A DNA stretch of 64,000 nucleotides from Ensifer sp. BR816 (GTDB taxonomy: Bacteria; Pseudomonadota; Alphaproteobacteria; Rhizobiales; Rhizobiaceae). The notes under the pieces are model-generated. The model was not told the origin of the DNA. It searched no databases and saw only the letters and a list, made by a program, of their open reading frames with translations. A program made the position numbers and the translations under genes. Each line of letters opens with the position of its first letter. The first letter of the stretch is position 1. Positions 38,401 through 44,606 of this stretch are shown here, piece by piece. The stretch spans positions 847,830-911,829 of the forward strand of contig NZ_KB905370.1 of the NCBI RefSeq assembly GCF_000378985.1, in the 5' to 3' direction.

Positions 38401-38509
38401 CATTGACCGGAAGCCCGTCCGACTTGCGGTTGAGCGGCGGGATGGCGTGGAACGCCCGGAAGATGAAGCCCGAGCCGTCGACGAGGAAGAGATGATCACC
38501 GTTTGTCAT
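35495..38509 (-). CDS. polA: DNA polymerase I with altered 3'-5' exonuclease site
   Basis: A 1004-residue PolA used in Okazaki fragment processing and repair. It has a 5'-3' exonuclease (about 1-300, LFLVDGSGFIFRAFHAI), a 3'-5' exonuclease domain (about 390-590) and a polymerase domain (about 620-1004; DYSQIELRVLAHV, RRRAKAINFGIIYG, QVHDELIFEV). In the proofreading domain, motif I reads FDTQTNSLD, so Gln413 replaces the metal-binding Glu. Motif II reads QNLKYAYL, so Ala497 replaces Asp. Motif III is intact (Tyr569, Asp573). The E. coli equivalents are Glu357 and Asp424. The polymerase itself looks intact. The start is ATG 38509. Confidence 0.97.
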   Translation of the reverse strand: MTNGDHLFLVDGSGFIFRAFHAIPPLNRKSDGLPVNAVAGFCNMLWKLLTDARDTSVGVTPTHFAVIFDYSSKTFRNTLYDQYKANRTAPPEDLIPQFGLIRHATRAFNLPCIEKEGYEADDLIATYARLAEEAGGGVTIVSSDKDLMQLVTPNVSMYDSMKDKQITIPDVIEKWGVPPEKMIDLQAMTGDSTDNVPGIPGIGPKTAAQLLEEYGDLDTLLARAGEIKQQKRRETIIANAEMARLSRELVTLRKDTPLDVPLEDFRLDSQDGPRLIAFLKAMEFTTLTRRVAAATETDAEAIEPAHVPVEWGAAAHGPDLDVGEAAGPLPTAQSSSAAPPRGTAAKAAVSFLTGMGDADATGATPQELAQARADFFAKAPFDHSAYVTIRDLETLDRWIADAREAGVLGFDTQTNSLDPMRAELVGFSMAFADYGKNPLGGTIRAAYLPLIHRNGVSDLLGGGLVENQVPAREALSRLKALLEDPSVLKVAQNLKYAYLVMKRHGIVLQSFDDTMLMSYVVDAGNGGHGMDSLSERWLGHVPIPYKDVAGTGKASVSFDFVDIDRATAYAAEDAEVTLRLWHVLKPRLAAKRLTRVYERLERPLVAVLAQMEERGITVDRQILSRLSGELAQGAAALEDEIYRLAGETFTIGSPKQLGDILFGKMGLPGGSKTKTGQWSTSASVLEELAAVGHELPRKIVDWRQLTKLKSTYTDALPGYVHPETKRVHTGYALAATTTGRLSSSEPNLQNIPVRTAEGRKIRTAFIATPGHRLVSADYSQIELRVLAHVADIPQLRQAFADGVDIHAMTASEMFGVPVEGMPGEIRRRAKAINFGIIYGISAFGLANQLSIERSEAGDYIKRYFERFPGIRDYMENTKAFAREHGYVETIFGRRAHYPDIRSSNPSHRAFNERAAINAPIQGSAADIIRRAMVKMDPALGEAKLSARMLLQVHDELIFEVEESEIERTLPVIVSVMENAAMPALDMRVPLKVDARAAQNWDEAH

Positions 38510-38726
38510 GCGGCCATGGATAGCGCGCGGGCAGGCAAAGGTCCATCGCGGTTTTGCTTGCAAACAGGAACTGCCATGCCCATTTCGGCACCCGGAATGA
38601 TACGGCATTCCCGGTCGTCAAACCGGATATTCGACGGTGAAGCGCCTCACGGAAACGTTACGCATTTGTAATGTGCGACTCAGTCGGACAATCCTTGAAA
38701 AGCCACATTTGAATCCTCAAATCAGG
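38510..38726. other. polA upstream region
   Basis: No coding potential supported. It should carry the polA promoter and, near its right end, the promoter of the small RNA: TTGAAA at 38695-38700 followed after about 17 nt by an A/T-rich hexamer. Confidence 0.5.
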
Positions 38727-38882
38727 GTGAGCGGCACTTAAACGATGCCGTCGTCTGGTGATTGGCCTGTCCCCCGCCCGCACCAGATGTGGACAAAGGC
38801 CTCATCCCCCTCTCCGGGCCTTTGTCCCGCTTTCACGAAGCCGCTACGGCGCCGCCTCCGCGCCGTAGCGGTTTTTGTTTGG
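38727..38882 (+). ncRNA. smr7C: Small RNA of the alpha-r7 (Smr7C) type
   Basis: A gene-free stretch between polA and a marR gene contains two stable hairpins. The first has arms GGACAAAGGCC and GGGCCTTTGTCC. The second is a perfect 11-bp terminator stem, CCGCTACGGCG with CGCCGTAGCGG (38841-38871), followed by a T-rich run. No coding gene on this strand precedes the terminator, so it must end a noncoding transcript. The location between polA and marR is that of Smr7C in S. meliloti, as I recall. The 5' end is estimated from the candidate promoter near 38695. Confidence 0.75.
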
Positions 38883-38972
38883 AGATGGCTTTCCTTTGTC
38901 GGGATCAGGCAGGCCACTCCATCGCCTGCTTTGTAACTTGTCTTCGTCCCGATTCGGGCCTACCCATGCGCT

Positions 38973-39416
38973 ATGGCCTTCAAGCGCATGGATTCTGCGA
39001 TCTATCTCGCCAGCCTGCTGGCAAGAGGCTTCTCGCGCGCCCTTCAGGAGCGGGCCCAGAAACTCGGCTTCGCGCCGGGGCAATTTCCCATCCTGCTGGA
39101 ATTATGGGCCGAGGACGGCCTGACGCAGAAACAGTTGCTCGATCGTCTCGACATCGAACAGGCGACCATGGCCAATACCTTGGCACGCATGGAGCGTGAC
39201 GGCCTCGTCGAGCGGCGGAGGCATCCCAATGACCGGCGCTCGCAGCAGATCTTCCTGACGGGCCGGGCCCGCGACATGGAGGCCGCGGCCAAGGAGGCGG
39301 CCGTCGCGGCGGAGCAATCGCTTCTCGCCGGTTTTCGCCGCTTCGAGAAGGAGCTCATGCTCGAATATATGCGCATGGCGCTCGCCAATGCGGCCCGCGG
39401 TGGCGACCCCTCCTGA
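38973..39416 (+). CDS. MarR family transcriptional regulator
   Basis: A 147-residue winged-helix protein. The recognition region is LTQKQLLDRLDIEQATMANT and the wing RRRHPNDRRSQQIFLT has the MarR DxRxxQ pattern. The ATG at 38973 is used; 38988 is an alternative. It stands alone between the small RNA and a peptidase gene, so its target is unknown. Confidence 0.9.
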   Translation: MAFKRMDSAIYLASLLARGFSRALQERAQKLGFAPGQFPILLELWAEDGLTQKQLLDRLDIEQATMANTLARMERDGLVERRRHPNDRRSQQIFLTGRARDMEAAAKEAAVAAEQSLLAGFRRFEKELMLEYMRMALANAARGGDPS

Positions 39417-39511
39417 TCGGCAACGGACAATTTGTCGTTGCATCAAAAGATTTCGCTTAAAGCCGCCCGCATTCGATTCTAGGTTCGCCCGCGAAACCAC
39501 AAAGGATTCGC

Positions 39512-40903
39512 ATGATGGCAGACATCACCCCCGTGCTCGAACGCGCCGACGCAAACCTCGCCGCAAGCCTCGAGCGGCTTTTCGACCTCGTCCGCATCCA
39601 GTCGATTTCCACCGACCCGGCCTTCAAGGCCGAGTGCCGCAAGGCGGCCGAGTGGCTGGTTGCGGAACTCGAAGCACTCGGCTTCGAAGCCTCCGTGCGC
39701 GACACGCCCGGCCATCCGATGGTGGTCGCCCACCATGCCGCCGAAAGCGCGCGCGCGCCACACCTGCTCTTCTACGGTCATTACGATGTCCAGCCGGTCG
39801 ATCCCCTGAACCTGTGGGACGCGCCGCCCTTTGAACCCGGAATCAAGGAACTCGAACCCGGCCGCCAGGTGATCACGGGCCGCGGCACCTCCGATGACAA
39901 GGGGCAATTGATGACCTTCGTCGAGGCGGTGCGCGCCTACAAGGAGACGCATGGGGCGCTTCCCTGCCGCATTACCATTCTCTTCGAAGGGGAAGAGGAG
40001 TCCGGCTCGCCGTCGCTGAAACCCTTCCTCGAGGCCAATGCCGCCGAACTCAAGGCCGACTACGCGCTGATCTGCGACACCGGCATGTGGGACCGCGAGA
40101 CGCCGGCGATCTCGGCGGGCCTGCGCGGTCTCGTCGGCGAGGAGATCATCGTCACGTCGGCAGACCGCGACCTGCATTCCGGCCTTTTCGGCGGCGCCGC
40201 GGCAAACCCGATCCACATTCTCACGGACATCCTCGCCGGGCTTCACGACGAAACCGGCCGCGTCACGCTCGACAACTTCTACGAAGGCGTCGAGGAGACA
40301 CCGGCCGAGATCAAGGCGACCTGGGAAAAGCTCGGCCGGACCGCGGAGAAATTCCTCGGCGATGTCGGTCTGTCGATCCCCTCCGGCGAGAAGGGCCGCT
40401 CGGTCCTCGAACTGACCTGGGCACGCCCGACGGCAGAGGTCAACGGGATCATCGGCGGCTATACCGGCGAAGGCTTCAAGACGGTGATCGCCGCCCAAGC
40501 TTCCGCCAAGGTGTCGTTCCGCCTCGTCGGCGACCAGGATCCGGCAAAGATCCGCGAAAGCTTCCAGGCCTATGCCCGCTCGAAGATTCCGGCGGACTGC
40601 TCCGTGGAGTTCCGCCCCCATGGTGCTTCGCCGGCTATTCATCTGCCGTATGATTCGGCGCTGCTGACCACCGCCAAGGCGGCGCTCTCCGCCGAATGGC
40701 CGAAGCCGGCGATCGTCATCGGCATGGGCGGCTCGATCCCGATCGTCGGCGATTTCCAGAAAATGCTCGGCATGGAATCTCTGCTCGTCGGCTTCGGCCT
40801 TGCCGACGACCGTATTCACTCGCCGAACGAGAAATACGAGCTCACCTCGTTCCACAAAGGCATCCGCTCGTGGATCCGCATCCTCGACGCGCTTGCGGCC
40901 TGA
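39512..40903 (+). CDS. M20 family metallopeptidase (dipeptidase)
   Basis: A 463-residue zinc dipeptidase of the M20/M25/M40 family. Metal ligands and catalytic residues are in FYGHYDVQPVDP (His, Asp), RGTSDDKGQ (Asp), FEGEEESGSPS (Glu) and RIHSPNEKYEL (His, near the end). The lid/dimerisation domain is at about 210-360. It resembles carnosinase-like bacterial dipeptidases. The substrate is not known. Confidence 0.93.
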   Translation: MMADITPVLERADANLAASLERLFDLVRIQSISTDPAFKAECRKAAEWLVAELEALGFEASVRDTPGHPMVVAHHAAESARAPHLLFYGHYDVQPVDPLNLWDAPPFEPGIKELEPGRQVITGRGTSDDKGQLMTFVEAVRAYKETHGALPCRITILFEGEEESGSPSLKPFLEANAAELKADYALICDTGMWDRETPAISAGLRGLVGEEIIVTSADRDLHSGLFGGAAANPIHILTDILAGLHDETGRVTLDNFYEGVEETPAEIKATWEKLGRTAEKFLGDVGLSIPSGEKGRSVLELTWARPTAEVNGIIGGYTGEGFKTVIAAQASAKVSFRLVGDQDPAKIRESFQAYARSKIPADCSVEFRPHGASPAIHLPYDSALLTTAKAALSAEWPKPAIVIGMGGSIPIVGDFQKMLGMESLLVGFGLADDRIHSPNEKYELTSFHKGIRSWIRILDALAA

Positions 40904-40909
40904 CAGGCC

Positions 40910-40939
40910 GAGCCGCCGCCGAACCTGTCGCGGCGGCTC
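40910..40939 (+). terminator. Hairpin after the M20 peptidase gene
   Basis: Arms GAGCCGCCGC and GCGGCGGCTC form a 10-bp perfect stem directly after the stop codon. Only a weak T-rich stretch follows, so termination may be partial. Confidence 0.5.
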
Positions 40940-41176
40940 ACTCTCATTTGAGGACATCCGAGCAGATATCCGGCCATCGCTGCTTGACCTGCCCGCCGCA
41001 GGATGCTTCCCTTTTTTGAAAACAGATCAGAATGGGGAATGGGCTATTGGCATGGGTGAGGACCGAGGCGTCGCGTTGCGGGCGCGCATTTTTCATCGCC
41101 CGAACGGACCTGGCCGCTCGGGCAACTCATCGGTGCTGCAGGCACGCCTCGATCCGGCCGGCATCCTGATCAGAGC

Positions 41177-42124
41177 ATGAAACGCCTCAAAGCATATTTC
41201 TGGCCGGTGGTGGGGCTGGCGGCGATTCTGTTTTCGGTGAACGCGCTCTATCATGAACTGCGCGGCCTTTCGCTCGCTGAATTCGTCGCAAGTTTCCAGG
41301 CGATTTCGTTCGCCAGTTGGCTGCTGGCCATCGGCTCGACGCTCATCGCCTATGCGGCCCTTGCCGCCTATGACAAGCTGGCGCTCGACCATCTCGGCCA
41401 CCGCATCTCGATCTGGTTCATCACCCTCTGCTCGTTCACGACCTATGCACTCTCGCACAATCTCGGCGCGTCGGTATTTTCCGGCGCCATCGTCCGCTAC
41501 CGGGCCTATCGCTCGAAGGGGCTGACGCCCGGCGAAATCGGCGTTCTGGTCGCCTTCTGCTCCTTCACCTTCACGCTTGGAACGCTGGTGCTGTCGGCGA
41601 TCGTGCTGCTCGCCAAGCCGGACATCATCGAACGCTTTGCCGAGGTGCTGCCGATCGAGATGTCGCTGACGACGGGCGGCCTGCTTCTGACGTTTATCGG
41701 TCTTTATATTCTCGGAAGCCTGGTCGGCCTTCGGCCGCTGCGCACCCGATGGTTCCAGCTTCACTACCCGCGGCCGGCGATCGTGCTCCGGCAGTTGGTG
41801 ATCGCCCCGGTCGAACTCCTCGGCGCCGCCGGCATCATCTATTTCGCTCTGCCGGAGGCCGGCAATCCGGGCTATATCGTCATTCTCGGAATCTTCCTCG
41901 CCTCCTTTTCGGCGGCGCTGCTTTCGCATGCGCCGGGCGGGCTCGGCGTGCTCGAACTCGTCTTCATCGCCGCGCTCCCCGAGATGGACCCGGCCGACGT
42001 GCTGGCGGCACTGGCGATCTTCCGCCTGCTCTACCTGCTGATCCCGTTCGTCATGGCGCTCGTCGTCATCTTCGTCTTCGAGCATTCGCGCTTCCTGGAG
42101 CAGCGCGACGCGGAGGGATCGTAG
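41177..42124 (+). CDS. YbhN / lysylphosphatidylglycerol synthase-like membrane protein
   Basis: A 315-residue membrane protein of the MprF flippase-domain family (UPF0104) with about eight hydrophobic segments. The motif SFTTYALSHNLGASVFSGAI and SHAPGGLGVLELVF are the conserved core. No aminoacyl-transferase domain is fused, so it is not a full MprF. A role in lipid transport is family inference. The 273 nt before it hold nothing that I recognise. Confidence 0.88.
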   Translation: MKRLKAYFWPVVGLAAILFSVNALYHELRGLSLAEFVASFQAISFASWLLAIGSTLIAYAALAAYDKLALDHLGHRISIWFITLCSFTTYALSHNLGASVFSGAIVRYRAYRSKGLTPGEIGVLVAFCSFTFTLGTLVLSAIVLLAKPDIIERFAEVLPIEMSLTTGGLLLTFIGLYILGSLVGLRPLRTRWFQLHYPRPAIVLRQLVIAPVELLGAAGIIYFALPEAGNPGYIVILGIFLASFSAALLSHAPGGLGVLELVFIAALPEMDPADVLAALAIFRLLYLLIPFVMALVVIFVFEHSRFLEQRDAEGS

Positions 42125-42129
42125 CGCCA

Positions 42130-42621
42130 TCAGGGCGCGTTGCACTCTCTTGGAATCGCCTTGTCGATCGGTCCTTCCGCCGCTTCGAGGCGCGCCGTCT
42201 CGATCTGGTAGGGGGTGAAGGGCGGCACCTGCAGCGACGGGTTGATGATCCGCGCGACATAGCAACCGGAGAAGAAGCGAATCTTGCCTTCCTGCTCGAC
42301 CGACCTGATCGCCACCGGGACGGCCGCGTAGATGCTGCCGGCGGCGCCCTCGGTCGTCACCTTGCCGATCCGGACCTCGACCGAGAGGGTCTTGGCGTAA
42401 CCATCGGCAAAGGCCTTGAACTCGCCGACCGGCTTCGCATCGCCGAAATAGGCATAGGCCCTGGCATATTCCTTGCGATTGATGGCGTTGTAGAGCGAGC
42501 GAATGAGCGCCGCGCCATCGGAACGGTCATCGACATAAGGGGCGGGCTCCTGTGCCCTGCCCTCGACACTCGATAGCGACAGGACCGCCAATGCCGACAG
42601 GATGATCGAACGAGATCGCAT
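42130..42621 (-). CDS. Secreted protein of unknown function
   Basis: A 163-residue protein with a signal peptide (about 1-23, SALAVLSLSSVEGRAQ). The mature part, with ALIRSLYNAINRKEYARAYAY, recalls an NTF2-like fold. There are two Cys (SGCYVARI and RECNAP), possibly a disulfide. I do not recognise a named family. It converges with the YbhN-like gene, whose stop is only 6 nt away. Confidence 0.75.
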   Translation of the reverse strand: MRSRSIILSALAVLSLSSVEGRAQEPAPYVDDRSDGAALIRSLYNAINRKEYARAYAYFGDAKPVGEFKAFADGYAKTLSVEVRIGKVTTEGAAGSIYAAVPVAIRSVEQEGKIRFFSGCYVARIINPSLQVPPFTPYQIETARLEAAEGPIDKAIPRECNAP

Positions 42622-42718
42622 CGTCTTCCTTTCGCAGAATGCTCACGGCCGACCGAATCGCCGGCCGCCGAGGCAGACAGGATTGGTCAGGATCACGACG
42701 ATTTTGCGTTGAGAGCCC

Positions 42719-43603
42719 TTACTCCGGCGGCAGGCCTGCCTTGCGCCGGGCGACCACCCGCTCGCGCCAGACGGTGAAAATCCCGGCCGCCACGACCAGA
42801 AGCGAGCCGATGATCATGTTGGCCGTCAGGGTCTCGCCGAAGATCGAGACCCCCATGATCGAGGCGAAGACGAGCTGCAGATAGGTGAGCGGCTGCACCG
42901 CGACGGCATCGAGCAGGTCATAGGCGCGAATGAGGAAATAGTGGCTCAGGCTGCCGGTGACGCAGAGGAGGATCATCCACACCCAGTCCGGCCCCGACAG
43001 CGTGGCCCAGAAGAACGGGCCGACGAGGCTGATCGCCGCCGCACCGACGACGCCCGTATAGAAGAAGCTCGTCATCGCCGAATCACCGCGACTGACGAGC
43101 CGTGTCGCGATGGCGTAGACCGCAAACATCAGCGCGCCGGCGAGCGGCAGGAGAAATTTCACGTCGAAGAAGCCTTCCCCAGGCTTGAGGATCAACAACA
43201 CGCCGACGAGCCCGGCCGCGATCGCCGACCAGCGGCGCCATCCGACGCGTTCACCGAGAAGCGGCATCGACAAGAGCGCCACGAAGATCGGCGTCGCCGC
43301 GAGGATCGCCTGCGACAAGGCCAGGCCGACGACGGTGAATGAGGTGATCACGACGACGATCTGGGCCGGCAGCAGCACCCCGCGCAGTAGCTGGAGCAGC
43401 GGCTTTTTCGTGATCGCGGTGGCCCGCAGACCCGCCGGCGACCGCCACGCCAGCGCGACGGCGAAGGCGGCAAAGGCCCAATAGCGGATCATGGCCACGA
43501 AGACCGGCGGGTAGTTGGTGCCGAGATGTTTGGAAAGCCCGTCCTGAATCGCGAAGATGACGATCGCGAGCAGCGCGAAGACATAGCCGTTTGCTTTGGA
43601 CAT
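42719..43603 (-). CDS. DMT superfamily transporter (two EamA domains)
   Basis: A 294-residue membrane protein with ten predicted helices in two EamA repeats: AIQDGLSKHLGTNYPPVFVA in the first and LTYLQLVFASIMGVSIFGET in the second. The substrate is unknown; relatives export metabolites. ATG 43603 (MSKANGYVFALLAIV) is the sensible start. A longer frame runs upstream but passes through the small RNA gene and has no family similarity. Confidence 0.9.
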   Translation of the reverse strand: MSKANGYVFALLAIVIFAIQDGLSKHLGTNYPPVFVAMIRYWAFAAFAVALAWRSPAGLRATAITKKPLLQLLRGVLLPAQIVVVITSFTVVGLALSQAILAATPIFVALLSMPLLGERVGWRRWSAIAAGLVGVLLILKPGEGFFDVKFLLPLAGALMFAVYAIATRLVSRGDSAMTSFFYTGVVGAAAISLVGPFFWATLSGPDWVWMILLCVTGSLSHYFLIRAYDLLDAVAVQPLTYLQLVFASIMGVSIFGETLTANMIIGSLLVVAAGIFTVWRERVVARRKAGLPPE

Positions 43604-43701
43604 GCGCTCGCCAATACACGCGTCTTGCGGCTTGGACCACGATTTTCTCGTGCATCCACCGGGGACGCGCCACAGTGGCTCCGAGAATCGGGGGCGTTGA
43701 C

Positions 43702-43830
43702 AGAAAAAGACCCCGAGCCGGGAGGAGGTGGCGTCGGGGTCTTTCAAACTTGGCCGGTTCCTGGGAGGAGGAGTGAAACCGACCCGCATCGGGCGCCGCG
43801 GGAGGAGGTGCAGCGCTTCGATGAGGATGA
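43702..43830 (-). ncRNA. Small RNA of the alpha-r14 family (three anti-SD loops)
   Basis: Read on the minus strand, this roughly 129-nt element contains three CCTCCTCCC-type anti-Shine-Dalgarno motifs: CACCTCCTCCC near 43802-43810, CTCCTCCTCCC near 43762-43774 and CACCTCCTCCC near 43719-43730. Each lies in a hairpin loop. The last hairpin is the terminator, with stem AAAGACCCCGA closed by a complementary arm and followed by a T-run at 43703-43708. This is the defining design of alpha-r14 RNAs (Smr14C/NfeR1). They base-pair near ribosome-binding sites of ABC transporter mRNAs. The 5' end is estimated. Confidence 0.85.
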
Positions 43831-43907
43831 TCATAAGTCATTCCGGCTGATTTAATATTGCCAATGTTGCATCGCAGCATTGCAGCGGATGCAAGGCGGA
43901 TGGATCA

Positions 43908-44303
43908 TCAACCGCTCGGCTCGCGACCGCAGGAGCCTCTTTCCCGGATACGATCGCGGTTGAGCGCCATGGCCTCGCAAGTCGGCTCCCAGTCATCGCA
44001 CCATTCCGACGGGAATCCATTCAACAGGCTTCCGGGCTCGAGAAAGGTCGGCCGATAGCCGCGCCGCTGCATCTCGGCGATGAGGCTTGCCTGCCGCTTG
44101 GCGAGGTAGAAAAGCCGACCATAGAAAAACCGGACATGGCCCTTGCCGAGCGTATAAGCGGGCGGATTTCGCGGATCGGCGGGGCTCTCGCCGCGCGCGA
44201 TGGCGGCCCGGACGAGCGCGAAGACGCGCGGCAGTTCGCGATACTCGGCAACCAGGTGCGGCCCACTCAGTTCCGAAGGCGGAAGGCAATTGATTCTGGT
44301 CAC
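43908..44303 (-). CDS. Pyrimidine dimer DNA glycosylase (T4 endonuclease V-like)
   Basis: A 131-residue protein beginning MTRINCLPPSELSGPHLVAE and continuing YRELPRVFALVRAA, which is close to T4 endonuclease V. The catalytic Thr2 amine and the active-site Glu in AEYRELPR (Glu20 region; Glu23 in T4) are present. GHVRFFYGRLFYLAKRQ is the next conserved block. The T4 C-terminal aromatic WYKYYGKA tail is absent and replaced by a basic tail. It would cut UV dimers in repair. Start ATG 44303 is required because Thr2 is the nucleophile. Confidence 0.92.
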   Translation of the reverse strand: MTRINCLPPSELSGPHLVAEYRELPRVFALVRAAIARGESPADPRNPPAYTLGKGHVRFFYGRLFYLAKRQASLIAEMQRRGYRPTFLEPGSLLNGFPSEWCDDWEPTCEAMALNRDRIRERGSCGREPSG

Positions 44304-44606
44304 CGGTTCGATCCGTCGCTGCCAGCGCCATTGTCGGATGCGCGCATCGCCAATCTAATATCTCGTCGATCGAGCGCAAGGCCCGCATGTGCACCATGCC
44401 AGCGACGAAGGTGGCGATGCCAAGGTTTTGAAGGCGCTCGGTTTTTCCCCGATCTCGTTCTTAACGCCCCCTTAAATTGCCGCATTTAGAGTCGAGGGAT
44501 CGGCGTGAGCGGGACGGAAAGACCGGCGCCGTACGACAATTGCGCCGCCGGTGTCGCCTGACAGCGACGATCACCGGTCCGGCTTCAGGAGACAGATCCT
44601 TCCGGC
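44304..44606. other. Gene-free stretch with one CtrA box
   Basis: This divergent region between the endonuclease V-like gene and the penicillin-binding protein contains a perfect CtrA-type sequence at 44461-44475. I see no gene in it. Confidence 0.7.
44461..44475. promoter_or_regulatory. CtrA box (TTAA-N7-TTAA)
   Basis: TTAA at 44461-44464, seven bases CGCCCCC, then TTAA at 44472-44475. This is the exact spacing of the CtrA recognition site in alphaproteobacteria. It lies 132 nt before the penicillin-binding protein start. A chance match is expected less than about once per several hundred kb at this GC content. Confidence 0.6.

Noticed and set aside
38973-39416. LexA-type SOS boxes near polA, recF, SRAP and the repair genes
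   Set aside because: I looked for GTTC-N7-GTTC or GAAC-N7-GAAC upstream of these genes and found no exact match.
43604-43834. Upstream extension of the DMT transporter to an ATG at 43834
   Set aside because: The extension passes through the small RNA and its terminator and shows no similarity; ATG 43603 gives the family N-terminus.
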